Of a DNA stretch of 64,000 nt, positions 8,602 through 17,603 are shown in pieces. The notes under the pieces were generated by a model, which worked only from the letters and a program-made list of their open reading frames with translations, was not told where the DNA came from and made no database searches. Numbering within the stretch: position 1 is the stretch's first letter; each line of letters begins with the position of its first letter. The stretch comes from Draconibacterium sp. GTDB taxonomy: Bacteria > Bacteroidota > Bacteroidia > Bacteroidales > Prolixibacteraceae. The stretch lies in the NCBI GenBank assembly GCA_016705335.1, contig JADIYN010000022.1, forward strand, positions 20,287 to 84,286. The letters are read 5' to 3'. The translations under genes and the position numbers were made by a program.

Positions 8602-9411
8602 ATGCCAAGAACAAATTTTCAGGATTTATTAGATGCAGGTGCACATTTTGGTCACCTCAGAAGAAAGTGGAATCCTAACATGGAGCCATACATTTTTATG
8701 GAGAAAAATGGAATCCACATTATCGACCTTCAAAAAACGATAGTTAAAATTGATGAAGCTGCTGCTGCAATCAAACAAATTGCAAAGTCAGGCCGTAAAA
8801 TTTTATTCGTTGCTACCAAAAAGCAAGCCAAAGATTTGGTTTCCGAATTGGTAACAGCGGTTGGAATGCCTTATGTTACAGAGCGCTGGCCCGGTGGTAT
8901 GCTTACCAACTTTCCGACAATCAGGAAAGCAGTAAAGAAAATGGTGTCAATCGACAGATTGGCAAAAGATGCAGCCTGGGATAACCTTTCAAAAAGGGAG
9001 AAACTTCAAATTACAAGGCAACATGCCAAACTCGAGAAAATGTTGGGAAGTATTTCCGATCTTTCGCGTTTGCCCGCAGCTTTGTTTATTGTTGACGTAA
9101 TGAAAGAGAAAATTGCTGTCCGTGAAGCTCAACGTCTTGGAATTCCTGTATTTGCTATGGTAGATACAAATTCAAATCCGGATGATGTTGATTTTGTAAT
9201 CCCGGCAAATGATGATGCTTCACAATCAATTAAACTGATTGTAGGTATTATGACAGAAGCTATCCGTGAAGGATTAAGCGAACGCAAGTATGAAAAAGAT
9301 ACAGTTGAACCTGAGGAAGAAGAAGATGAAACTCCAAGAAAACCAAGGAGAAAACCAAGGATAAAAGCGGTTGAAGCAGCAGATGATGATACCGATGAGG
9401 ATGTTGATTAA
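8602..9411 (+). CDS. rpsB: 30S ribosomal protein S2
   Basis: S2 joins the small subunit late and is needed for S1 binding. I start it at the ATG at 8602 (MPRTNFQDLLDAGAHFGHLRRKWNP), because the ten codons upstream are not conserved-looking and an A/G-rich stretch precedes this ATG. The 269-residue protein has the normal GAHFGH, ERWPGGMLTNF, LPAALFIVDVMKEKIAVREAQRLGIPVFAMVDTNSNP blocks (conserved throughout). The C-terminal about 40 residues are a mixed acidic and basic low-complexity tail (EEEEDE, RKPRRKPR, DDDTDED), common in Bacteroidota S2. Confidence 0.97.
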   Translation: MPRTNFQDLLDAGAHFGHLRRKWNPNMEPYIFMEKNGIHIIDLQKTIVKIDEAAAAIKQIAKSGRKILFVATKKQAKDLVSELVTAVGMPYVTERWPGGMLTNFPTIRKAVKKMVSIDRLAKDAAWDNLSKREKLQITRQHAKLEKMLGSISDLSRLPAALFIVDVMKEKIAVREAQRLGIPVFAMVDTNSNPDDVDFVIPANDDASQSIKLIVGIMTEAIREGLSERKYEKDTVEPEEEEDETPRKPRRKPRIKAVEAADDDTDEDVD

Positions 9412-9455
9412 TTAATCAGGTCAATTATAATAAACCATTTTAAAGAAATTTTAGT

Positions 9456-10284
9456 ATGTCGTTTACAACTGCCGATGTAGTTAAGTTACGCAAAGTAACA
9501 GGCGCAGGGATGATGGATTGCAAAGGTGCCCTGGCAGATGCCGATGGTAATTTCGAAAGAGCAGTAGAAATTATCCGCGAAAAAGGAAAATTAGTAGCCA
9601 ATAAACGTGCCGACAGGGACGCAGCCGAAGGTGTAGTTCTGGCAAAAGTTTCAGCCGATAAAAAATTCGGTGCAATGGTCGTTTTAAATTGTGAAACCGA
9701 CTTTGTTGCAAAAAATGAAAATTTTGTTGCTTTTGCTGATAGTATTTTAAACGCAGCACTTGAAAATAACGCTGACAGTTTGGAAACATTAAAAAGTATC
9801 AATCTGAACGGAAGGGCGATTGATGCACAGGTAACCGAACAAACTGGTGTTATTGGTGAAAAAATAGAACTTTCATATTATGGTAAAATCAATGCCGAAA
9901 CTGTAATTGGTTATATTCATCCGGGAAATAAACTGGCAACTTTGGTTGGTTTTAACAAAGCAGGTGTTGATATTAACGTTGCTAAAGACGTTGCTATGCA
10001 AGTTGCAGCTATGGCTCCTGTAGCAGTTGATAAAGATTCTGTTTCACCTGCAGTGGTTGAAAAAGAATTAGCTATTGCAAAGGAAAAATTCCGTCAGGAA
10101 GGAAAACCGGAAGCTATGCTTGACAAAATTGCACAGGGTGCTTTAAACAAATTCTTTTCAGGATTCAACTTTGTTGAACCAGATTTATGTAAAGGATGGT
10201 AAAATCAGCATCAAAGAATTTTTAGCACAAAACGATAAAGGACTTACAGTTACAGCATTCGACCGTTATACGCTGAATGTTTAA
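9456..10284 (+). CDS. tsf: Elongation factor Ts (frameshift near the 3' end)
   Basis: EF-Ts exchanges GDP for GTP on EF-Tu. The frame from 9456 carries the N-terminal UBA-like domain VVKLRKVTGAGMMDCKGAL, the VLNCETDFVAKNE block and the core dimerisation domain. At about 10160 the frame changes. The true continuation (DSTLLNQIYVKDG, then ISIKEFLAQNDKG and DRYTLNV) runs to the stop at 10284. Joined length is about 276 residues, normal for the family. EF-Ts is essential, so a sequence error is more likely than a mutation. It is the last gene of the operon and is followed by a terminator. Confidence 0.95.
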
Positions 10285-10304
10285 TTGAAAGGTAAAAAAT
10301 ATTG

Positions 10305-10339
10305 AAAAAGCTACTCGTTAATTCGGGTAGCTTTTTTTG
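10305..10339 (+). terminator. Rho-independent terminator of the rplM-tsf operon
   Basis: Arms AAAGCTACTCG and CGGGTAGCTTT (one G-U pair) close a short loop and are followed by a run of T. It lies about 20 bases after the tsf stop. Confidence 0.85.
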
Positions 10340-10358
10340 TGCTTATAGCTTTCGTATT

Positions 10359-12410
10359 TTAGGGTGACTTGCTAAATTTTTCGACTAAATAATCACCGTT
10401 ATCCAATTGTAGCTTCATTATATAAATGCCTGGCGATAGGTTGTCAATTTTAACAAAAAACTGGTTGGAGTCAATTGTGTTTTGCCCCATCATTTTCCTT
10501 CCACCTAAATCATATATTTCAAATGAATCAAACTGATCTTGATTGCTTTTGACTGTTATTTTTGATTTCGCAGGGTTAGGATAAATAGATACAGCCGGCT
10601 TTATAAATGTACTTTTCAAACCTACTGATAAATCAGCTGAAATTTTCCAGTTTGAAGCCACGTTGTTATCTGAATTTATATCTATCAATTCCAGAAAAAA
10701 CCCACCACTGTCAGCTTCAACCGGCCATGGATTTTCGTTCATGTATGTCACTGAATCTATAATATTTCCAAAAGCATCAGACAACACTATTTTTTCCGAT
10801 TTGTTTGAAAGGTTTCTCGTAAACTGGTCAAAAGGAGTGGAACCATAAAATTCTTCAAACGCACCCGAATTTCCGGCAAGAAAAAATTTTTCGCCTGCCT
10901 CAATTGTTGAATTTGGCGAAAATTGAAATGAAATTCCCAACTGACTGAAATAAATTCCTGTCAGATCAGCGGTTTGACTGCCTGTATTTGTGATTTCAAT
11001 AAACTCTAAATCGTCACTTGAAAAATCATCTGCAGGCAGAGGGTTGTAATTTATTTTTGATATTACCAGTTGCGGAACCACAGGATTTGCACATGCAGAA
11101 TAACTGTTCAGTTTGGTATTCAGCCAATTGAACCGGGCTTGTAACCATTCTTTCATCTTGTCAATTTCGCTACTTTGATTAGGTACAGTTCCCCATCTTT
11201 TATTCTCTCTCACTGCTGCTTCAGTAACAAGGTCTGTTAATTGGTCAATTTTATCACCAATCGTGAAATAGTTTAATGGTCCGTTTGTGGCACTCAACTC
11301 CTTCCATCTTTTTGTCAGGTAGCATTTGAATTGAGGGTTGTTGTATAAATCCTTCCAAAATTTTGATCCGGTATTATCACCGTTGTCAAATTGCCAAACA
11401 TTAGTGTGGCTCCTGTCAAAACCCCAGTGAAACAGGTCGTTGCCGAATGTGAGATCGAAATCCCAAACCGGGCCTGCTCTTAGTTTTCCGCCCCTGTCTT
11501 TATGAAAATGGGTACTGATTTGATAAGCATCTGAATTTGAAGCTATTTCGTTAATCATCATAAAATCAATAAAACTTGGCACATCTATTATGGATGGATA
11601 TCCGTTTGAAACAGATGCATTTTGTGCAGTTGCTGCTTTCTGAAGCGAGGTAAACTGGTTTTTGATATAATTTGCCTGGTTTGTTGTAATACTACGGGGG
11701 CTTGGGTTTTCATAAATATATTCAGTTGTATAGCTGTATGATTCCATTGTCCATGAAACAGGATCGCCGCCAGTTATTTTATCAGCTTTTGCAACATATC
11801 CTCCGCTTAATTCAGGAAAGGCATTGTCAGTGTTTGTCATTTTTGCGACATTAATTCTTTCCGAATCGATCTTCAGTTTTTCCATAAAAATGTACAAGCC
11901 TTTGTAGTCGCCATTAATCACTACTTCACAATATTTTCCTCTTGCGGCATAATTTCCAAGACTTCGTGCCAAATCGTATGAAAGATAATTTCTGATGAGG
12001 GATGGATCATATGCAAGTGAATTTAAAATCCAGTCATTTTCTTTCGGCATTCCAAGAATTTCAACATTGTTATTTGTTAAATTATCTGCTTGCAGTGTTG
12101 TAAGTCCATAAGGTTTTTTGGGAAGAGATTGCGATGAAGAACCCCGGATTTCTATTCCGATTCTTCCATTGTAATTCAGATATTCAGGATTATTTTTATC
12201 CGACAAATAATTTCTTGTACCATCGGGTCTGAAAATTATTTTCATTGTTGCCAAAACTTTAGGCTCGTCAGGAATTTCCATTGACCAACCGGTATTTGGA
12301 TTATTGTCGGTAGTAATAATAACAATCGGAAGATTACTGTCAGTCAGTATTTGGGCTTTTGAAATTAATATCAGCAATAAAAATATTGAAATCAGTAATA
12401 TTTGCTTCAT
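10359..12410 (-). CDS. CotH-family protein with lamin-tail domain, T9SS cargo
   Basis: The 683-residue frame is intact. It begins with a signal peptide (MKQILLISIFLLLILISKAQ). Residues of about 25-420 form a CotH-type domain, with GRIGIEIRGSSSQSLPKKPYGL, DWILNSLAYDPSLIRNYLSYDLAR, GLYIFMEKLKID and GPVWDFDLTFGN, the usual blocks of this atypical kinase family. About 440-580 is a lamin-tail-like domain (LEFIEITNTGSQTADLTG). The last 75 residues are a type IX secretion sorting domain (SIYPNPAKSKITVKS and LSPGIYIMKL). It is therefore expected to be exported across the outer membrane and retained on the surface. Some CotH proteins phosphorylate proteins, but activity here is unproved. It is flanked by a terminator and probably transcribed alone. 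Confidence 0.88.
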   Translation of the reverse strand: MKQILLISIFLLLILISKAQILTDSNLPIVIITTDNNPNTGWSMEIPDEPKVLATMKIIFRPDGTRNYLSDKNNPEYLNYNGRIGIEIRGSSSQSLPKKPYGLTTLQADNLTNNNVEILGMPKENDWILNSLAYDPSLIRNYLSYDLARSLGNYAARGKYCEVVINGDYKGLYIFMEKLKIDSERINVAKMTNTDNAFPELSGGYVAKADKITGGDPVSWTMESYSYTTEYIYENPSPRSITTNQANYIKNQFTSLQKAATAQNASVSNGYPSIIDVPSFIDFMMINEIASNSDAYQISTHFHKDRGGKLRAGPVWDFDLTFGNDLFHWGFDRSHTNVWQFDNGDNTGSKFWKDLYNNPQFKCYLTKRWKELSATNGPLNYFTIGDKIDQLTDLVTEAAVRENKRWGTVPNQSSEIDKMKEWLQARFNWLNTKLNSYSACANPVVPQLVISKINYNPLPADDFSSDDLEFIEITNTGSQTADLTGIYFSQLGISFQFSPNSTIEAGEKFFLAGNSGAFEEFYGSTPFDQFTRNLSNKSEKIVLSDAFGNIIDSVTYMNENPWPVEADSGGFFLELIDINSDNNVASNWKISADLSVGLKSTFIKPAVSIYPNPAKSKITVKSNQDQFDSFEIYDLGGRKMMGQNTIDSNQFFVKIDNLSPGIYIMKLQLDNGDYLVEKFSKSP

Positions 12411-12542
12411 TGTTGATTTTTACAATTTGAAATCCAAAAGTAGTTGTTATTATTTTTGGATGACTTCAAATGTAATTGTATTTAGAAGGAAAACAAAATA
12501 TGCAAATTGTGATTGCGTTTTAACCCTGCTATTTTTAATTAC

Positions 12543-13139
12543 TTATTTCACCTTCATTTTATCCTTAAAAACCTTTTTAAATTTCTCGACTTTAGGCGCA
12601 ACAACATACTGACAGTAAGGTTGGTTTTTGTTTCGGGCGAAATAATTTATATGATAATCTTCGGCAACGTAAAAAGCGCTGAAGGCAGTAACTTCAGTTA
12701 CTATTGGCTTATCGTACGCTTTTTCCTTTTCAAGCTCTTTTATTATTTCCAGGGCAGTTTGTTTTTGTTTTTCAGAATGATAGAAAATCGCTGAGCGGTA
12801 TTGCGTGCCTACATCATTTCCCTGTCTATTGAGTGAAGTGGGGTCGTGGGTAACAAAAAATACTTCAAGAATTTCTGAAAAACTTACAATTTCAGGATCA
12901 AAAGTAATTTGCACTACTTCAGCATGACCCGTAGTTTCGTTACAAACCTCTTTGTATGATGGGTTTTTAACATGCCCGCCACTGTATCCGGGTTTTACAT
13001 CAACAACTCCATTTAACTGAAGGTAAACTGCCTCAGTACACCAAAAACATCCTCCGCCAAGTGTGGCTTTTTCCAATTCTTTTCCCATAATTTCTGTAGA
13101 AAAAATAAGTAATAGTAAAATGATAATATTCTTCTTCAT
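12543..13139 (-). CDS. msrA: Exported peptide-methionine (S)-S-oxide reductase MsrA
   Basis: MsrA reduces methionine S-sulfoxide in proteins. The ATG at 13139 (MKKNIIILLLL) gives a 198-residue protein with a signal peptide of about 18 residues, so the enzyme is probably periplasmic. GCFWC has the catalytic Cys at residue 31. GYSGGHVKNPSYKEVCNETTGHAEVVQI and GNDVGTQYRSAIFY are conserved family blocks. A TTG two codons upstream is possible but has no advantage. It starts two bases after the DUF6787 gene stop, so the genes are probably co-transcribed. No fused or adjacent MsrB domain is present. Confidence 0.95.
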   Translation of the reverse strand: MKKNIIILLLLIFSTEIMGKELEKATLGGGCFWCTEAVYLQLNGVVDVKPGYSGGHVKNPSYKEVCNETTGHAEVVQITFDPEIVSFSEILEVFFVTHDPTSLNRQGNDVGTQYRSAIFYHSEKQKQTALEIIKELEKEKAYDKPIVTEVTAFSAFYVAEDYHINYFARNKNQPYCQYVVAPKVEKFKKVFKDKMKVK

Positions 13140-13141
13140 AA

Positions 13142-13465
13142 TCAATTATTAACCTTTTTAACGAGTGTTTGTCTTCTTTTAAACAGAAACCGCGAAAAAA
13201 ATTTCTTTTCAAACTCCCAAAAAAATCTGAACTGCCCAAACAAAAAACCTACAACCAACAACAAAAAATTATAAACGGCAAGAATAACGATAATATAAAT
13301 TGGGATTTTCATCCAAAGCGCTGTTTCTGAAGTGATTTGAATGAAATCGAACACAGCTTTTTTTGCATAAACCGTTGCGCTTCCTGTAATTGCAAATACT
13401 ACGAGTATTATTACAACCTGAAAGTTGCTTTGAATATTCCAGCGTTTTTTAAGCTTCTCAAACAT
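13142..13465 (-). CDS. DUF6787-like membrane protein
   Basis: The 107-residue frame begins MFEKLKKRWNIQSNFQVVIILVVFAITGSATVY, the usual N-terminal pattern of a small Bacteroidota family with two membrane helices (about residues 16-34 and 52-76). The second half is rich in Phe, Lys and Arg (FWEFEKKFFSRF). Its function is unknown. It is followed directly by msrA on the same strand, so the two may be co-expressed. Confidence 0.75.
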   Translation of the reverse strand: MFEKLKKRWNIQSNFQVVIILVVFAITGSATVYAKKAVFDFIQITSETALWMKIPIYIIVILAVYNFLLLVVGFLFGQFRFFWEFEKKFFSRFLFKRRQTLVKKVNN

Positions 13466-13521
13466 CGTTTAAACCGTTTTGTATTTATAACAAAAGATTT
13501 TAAAGTATGTTTTTGGAAAAA

Positions 13522-14097
13522 TTAAAACTGATGGGTTTGATAAACAACATATCCGTAAACCAAAAATCTGAGTATACGGGAAAGCGCATAAATTAAGAAG
13601 CGCCTTGTTGGATAGCCCGCCGAACCAACCAAAAGACAAACCGCTGCCCAGGGAATAGGTGTTAATGCAGCAACAAGAATCAGAAATAATCCATATTTTC
13701 GCAACTGAATCCATGATTCCTGAAAAAAACGTTTGCGAAAATACCGGAATATAACCCGTTTATAAAGAAATTGACCAAGAAGGAAATTGAGATATCCTAA
13801 ACCATATGAAATTCCTGCAAAAAATCCAACATTCAATAAATAATGTGGAATATCGCCTTTATTGAATGCCCAAAGCATAAAAAGTTCGGGTGGAATAATA
13901 CCAATAAACGATTCTGAGGCTATATATATAAGATAAATTAATCCGGGTTGTGAATAGAAATGTTCCAGCCAAAGTTCAGGATTTTTAGAAATTACAAGCT
14001 TGTCGAAAATGAAATAAGCCACAAGCAAAATTGTCATCCAGATTAACCCTTTTAACCCGTTTCTGATTAGAAATTGAACGCGTGGACTGATTTGCAT
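13522..14097 (-). CDS. VTT (DedA-like) domain membrane protein
   Basis: The 191-residue protein has about five hydrophobic segments and the pattern FIGIIPPELFMLWAF, GISYGLGYLNFLLGQFLYKR and ALTPIPWAAVCLLVGSAGYPTRRFL. This matches the SNARE-associated/VTT fold, whose re-entrant loops in DedA proteins carry out lipid scrambling or export. The conserved Pro-rich second loop (TPIPW) is present. The frame is intact. It lies upstream of the DUF6787-msrA pair with a 56-base gap. The substrate is unknown. Confidence 0.8.
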   Translation of the reverse strand: MQISPRVQFLIRNGLKGLIWMTILLVAYFIFDKLVISKNPELWLEHFYSQPGLIYLIYIASESFIGIIPPELFMLWAFNKGDIPHYLLNVGFFAGISYGLGYLNFLLGQFLYKRVIFRYFRKRFFQESWIQLRKYGLFLILVAALTPIPWAAVCLLVGSAGYPTRRFLIYALSRILRFLVYGYVVYQTHQF

Positions 14098-14146
14098 TGT
14101 ATTTTACAGTTGATTTTTAGAGCTTTGAAATTACAACAAATCTGGC

Positions 14147-14231
14147 AAGTTTAAAGTTTTATGTTCGAAGTTTAAAGTTTCATTTGATTTATTCACTTTT
14201 GATTTTCTGATACTTTAAACCTTGAACTTTA
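14147..14231. repeat. AAGTTTAAAGTTT repeats, direct and inverted
   Basis: AAGTTTAAAGTTT occurs at about 14148 and 14168, and an inverse copy (ACTTTAAACCTTGAACTTTAA) ends the gap. Together they can pair as a long AT-rich hairpin between the serine hydrolase and VTT genes. Similar units lie near 33161, 36303, 55434 and 63213. Confidence 0.5.
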
Positions 14232-14234
14232 ATC

Positions 14235-15501
14235 TCACTCCACTTTTACCGGTTTCAACTCTTCAAAAAATATGTCATCGTTTGGTACATCGAATTCCAT
14301 TCCCGTAATTTCGAGATTGTTTGTCATGTTAAATTTTAATGTGCCAAAACTAAACCAGGCGTGGGTTTTGTCCCAGTTTATTTTCCACACGTCATAATGC
14401 CAGTGTTCTAAAGTAGCTGATAGCTCAGGAGTATGTTCAAAATACAACCGAAGTTTTCCGTTTTCAAGTTTTACTTCTATTTTTCCATAAATCGGGGCAT
14501 TAAAAGTTCCTGTGTATTTTTCCAATGGCAATGAAGGTTTAGTTCCTGTAACCCGTTTTACCTGTCTTTCCGAAATCCGGGTGTCTTCTTTTTCTCGTTT
14601 GTTGTTTTGGTCCAACAATTCAGCCGACCAGTCTTTTTTCGGGTAATCCCAAAAAGCATTTAGGCGTAATTAACAACTGCTGTGGTTGGGGCATTCATAC
14701 CGTTAGTTAAAACAACAATCCCCAAGTTTTTCATCCGGAATCATATTTACCAGCGAAATCATACCGTCATAACCACCACCATGACTGACTTGCATTTTTC
14801 CGTAATAATCTGACAGATTCCAACCCAATCCGTAACCCCTGAAATGGGTATTTGCGTCATTTGGGCGAATAAATGGTGCGGTCCATTTTTACAGGGTCGA
14901 GAATTCGTTCCTGTACATTTTCGCCCCAGGTTTTGCCTGTTACCTGTTTTATGATCTCGCCGGCAGTGATATACATTACATTTGCATAGCCAAATCCATC
15001 ACGAAAACCAAAAGCGGGTTCCAGATATTTCAGTCGTTTTATTATTTCTTCTGACGTTAAATCCGATTTGTACCAGATAAAATCTCCGCTGAAAGTACCC
15101 AGTCCCACACGGTGACAAAGTAAATCCTTAATAGTTGTTTCGCGACTTACAAACGGGTCGTACAACTCAAACCAGGGTAAATATTCTTGCACTTTATCGT
15201 CCCAGTTGAGTTTTCCTTCCTGAACAAGCATTGCAATCAATGCTGTTGTAAAAGCTTTTGAATTGGATGCGATTGCGTAAAGTGTGTTTCCATCAGGTTT
15301 CGCGGGTTTTCCTATTTCCAGAACACCATAACCTTTACTGAAAACAATTTCGCCATCTTTTACAATTCCAACACTCATTCCAGGAGTTTCCCAATCTTTT
15401 GCAGTTTTTTCAAAATAGGCATCGAGTTTTTCAAAATCAACATTTTGCGAAAAAACAACTGTTGCGAAAATGATAAACAGGAAAGTAAATACTGATTTCA
15501 T
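14235..15501 (-). CDS. Serine hydrolase, beta-lactamase class C family (frameshifted)
   Basis: The N-terminal part (15501 to about 14857) has a signal peptide ending in VVFSQ and the active-site SxxK in YAIASNSKAFTTAL, then a YxN-type motif in GYANVMY. The frame then changes more than once (near 14857, 14718 and 14668). The continuation reads GYGLGWNLSDYYGKMQVSHGGGYDGM with the third motif HGG, and then a C-terminal DUF3471-like beta domain (EKYTGTFNAPIYGKIEVKLENGKL). Joined length is about 420 residues. Such proteins are peptidases or esterases of family S12, exported to the periplasm. The real substrate cannot be told from the sequence. Breaks are probably sequence errors. Confidence 0.8.
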
Positions 15502-15744
15502 ATTATTATGATTTATTTGTTATAAAAATAGTTGATTTTTTGGATTGGGAGGTTTGTAGTGTAATTCTGTTGCTTTAGTGTTTGCCGGATTTATTTTAAT
15601 TTGAAGTTTGAAAATAAACATAATATCAACAATTAAAAAGATCGAAATTGCTTATTTTAGTTCAATACATTAAACTAAAATTCAGTAGTTTAGTCGAACC
15701 GATGATTTATGTTTTTGGTGTCTGGTTATATAATAATCTCAGTT

Positions 15745-16446
15745 ATGAAAACAATACTTTCTCAAAAAACAATTTTCTTTTTCGCAGTTATACTGTTTGC
15801 ATCAGGTGTTTTTGCGCAAGATAAAACTCTTGTCGGAAAAGTAACAACCTTTGATAGTATTCCGCTGATTGGGGTTGATGTGCTGGTGAAAAGTACAAAG
15901 TTGTCGTATAAAACCGATTCATTGGGCAGGTTCCAGGTTTTTTGCAATTCTGAAGATCGGCTTGAAATTTCGGCCAGCGGGTTTTATTCGCAAAAAGTAA
16001 AAGTTGAAAAGGAAATCAGGATGATGTTTATTAACCTTAAATTGAAAAAAGGTGACAATAACCTTGAATTGGCAGGCAGATACGTAAATGTTGGTTACGG
16101 TTATGTTGATTCAAAAAGTTTACTGAATGCGGTTTCATCTTTAAATAAAAACGACATTGATTTTTCGGTTTATACAAGTATGTTCGATTTAATACAGGGG
16201 CAATTTCCCGGAGTTATTGTGGAAGGAAACCAGATTATTGTAAGAGGCTCAAAAACGATTTACGGAACTGAATCGGATGCTGCGCTTTTGGTGGTTGACG
16301 GAATGATTGTCAGTACCCAGGATTTCGCCAATTTATCTCCTTTGGATGTTCAGTCAGTGGATGTACTGAAAGATGGTTCTTCTTCAGTTTACGGCTCTCG
16401 GGGAGCAAACGGTGTGGTTTTGGTGGAAACTAAAAAGGGGAAATGA
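15745..16446 (+). CDS. Plug-only TonB-dependent-receptor-like protein
   Basis: I start at the ATG at 15745 (MKTILSQKTIFFFAVILFASGVFAQ), which opens a signal peptide. The mature part has a carboxypeptidase-regulatory-like domain (about residues 25-95: VGKVTTFDSIPLIGVDVLVKSTKLS) and then a TonB receptor plug domain (about 125-230), ending GSSSVYGSRGANGVVLVETKKGK. In full-length SusC-type receptors this plug motif is followed by a barrel of several hundred residues. Here the stop comes directly after KKGK, so there is no barrel. The frame is intact. It may be a stand-alone periplasmic plug, as annotated in other Bacteroidota, and its job is unknown. Confidence 0.8.
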   Translation: MKTILSQKTIFFFAVILFASGVFAQDKTLVGKVTTFDSIPLIGVDVLVKSTKLSYKTDSLGRFQVFCNSEDRLEISASGFYSQKVKVEKEIRMMFINLKLKKGDNNLELAGRYVNVGYGYVDSKSLLNAVSSLNKNDIDFSVYTSMFDLIQGQFPGVIVEGNQIIVRGSKTIYGTESDAALLVVDGMIVSTQDFANLSPLDVQSVDVLKDGSSSVYGSRGANGVVLVETKKGK

Positions 16447-16552
16447 TTGAGTTTTAAACCAAAATTGAAAGTATTTGTTTTATGAACATTCCAACAAAAT
16501 GAATATTGTATATTTGAAATTACATATAAATTAATCTAACTTTTAAATACCA

Positions 16553-16954
16553 ATGAAAAAATTAAAAAAGATTGCTTACTGGATTTTAACGATTGTAATT
16601 GTTATAATCGCTGTATTTATTTATTTTAAATATAGTTTTACCTACAGCACAGGTTACCGTGCAGGCTTATTGCAAAAGTTTTCGGAAAAGGGTTTGGTTT
16701 TTAAAACTTACGAGGGCGAAATGGTTTTGAGCAGTATTCAGTCGAATGCAAATGTGGCCATTGCTTCCGAAAAATTCCTGTTTTCAGTAGCCGATGAAAC
16801 TGTTGCAAAATCGATGGAACAAATTCAGGGAAGGCACGTGGTAGTGCATTACAAGGAAAAAAACGGCGCTTTACCCTGGCGTGGTGACAGTCATTATATT
16901 GTTGATAGTGTCCGTGTTGACAATGTGGCTGGCGGGACACACAATCCTAATTAA
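16553..16954 (+). CDS. Small membrane-anchored protein of unknown function
   Basis: The 133-residue frame has a basic start (MKKLKKIAYW), one membrane helix at about residues 8-26, and a soluble part expected on the outer side. The sequence STGYRAGLLQKFSEKGLVFKTYEGEM and GRHVVVHYKEKNGALPWRGDS is typical of a short Bacteroidota family that I know only as hypothetical (some entries carry an unsupported dehydrogenase name). It has no catalytic motif. It is transcribed alone on the plus strand. Confidence 0.7.
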   Translation: MKKLKKIAYWILTIVIVIIAVFIYFKYSFTYSTGYRAGLLQKFSEKGLVFKTYEGEMVLSSIQSNANVAIASEKFLFSVADETVAKSMEQIQGRHVVVHYKEKNGALPWRGDSHYIVDSVRVDNVAGGTHNPN

Positions 16955-17177
16955 TTTTGAATTGAAGTCTGTTTATTATTCCCAAATTCTTGTATTCGTT
17001 GTTCTTTATTGAAAATTCATCATCGGGAATTCAATATTGTATATTTTGATTCTCACTGAATTAGCCGATCTGAAGTAATTCTGCATACCAATCTCCAAAT
17101 AAATCTCTCATTTTTGCAACATTTCTGTAACCCATAGTGTCAAACGGTCAGAATATCAAATTTTAAAAATTAGTATT

Positions 17178-17558
17178 ATGAATAATTTAAGTGAAATTTT
17201 TATTACAGGGATTGTTTTCTTTGGCATTTATCAAGCACTCAGCCTGATTTCAAGTCATTTGTTAAAAAGAAAACTAATAAAGGCCGAACAGTATGAGAGG
17301 GTCGGTATTTTGGATGATCCAAGACCCGTAAACGATGAAGCAAATAAGTACCCTTCATTGAAATGGGGTTTGGTTGCTTTAATGACAGGTTTGGGTTTTA
17401 TTGTAATCGAATTGTTGGGACTGCTTGACAAAGAATGGATTCAGGGAAGCGACACGGTTATGCCAATTGGTATTTTACTTGTATCTATCTCGCTAGGTTT
17501 CCTTATCTATTTCTTTATTGTAAACGGGAAAAGAAGTAGTACAATTCTTGAAATATAA
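17178..17558 (+). CDS. Small integral membrane protein, possibly DUF6249-like
   Basis: The 126-residue frame has three hydrophobic helices, at about residues 6-24, 66-84 and 95-115, with a charged cytoplasmic loop between the first two (KRKLIKAEQYERVGILDDPRP). This arrangement resembles DUF6249-type membrane proteins of Bacteroidota, often found next to ECF sigma factors, but no sigma factor is next to it here. The assignment is only by layout. A terminator overlaps its stop. Confidence 0.6.
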   Translation: MNNLSEIFITGIVFFGIYQALSLISSHLLKRKLIKAEQYERVGILDDPRPVNDEANKYPSLKWGLVALMTGLGFIVIELLGLLDKEWIQGSDTVMPIGILLVSISLGFLIYFFIVNGKRSSTILEI

Positions 17559-17587
17559 TTTTCCAAAGTCTAAACTTTGGAAAAATT
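17557..17587. terminator. Bidirectional terminator between the membrane protein and fmt
   Basis: Arms AATTTTCCAAAGT and ACTTTGGAAAAATT flank a three- to four-base loop. T-runs occur on both sides, so it can end the plus-strand gene and, from the other side, fmt. Confidence 0.8.
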
Positions 17588-17603
17588 GTTTTAAAATTAT
17601 CTG

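Noticed and set aside
9440..9802. Minus-strand frames opposite tsf
   Set aside because: Shadows of tsf: low-complexity Ser/Ala/Lys content and no start context.
17061..17135. 24-codon minus-strand frame GYRNVAKMRDLFGDWYAELLQIG resembling the tail of a rhodanese domain
   Set aside because: Too short to support a domain, no upstream extension and no catalytic Cys; could be chance.
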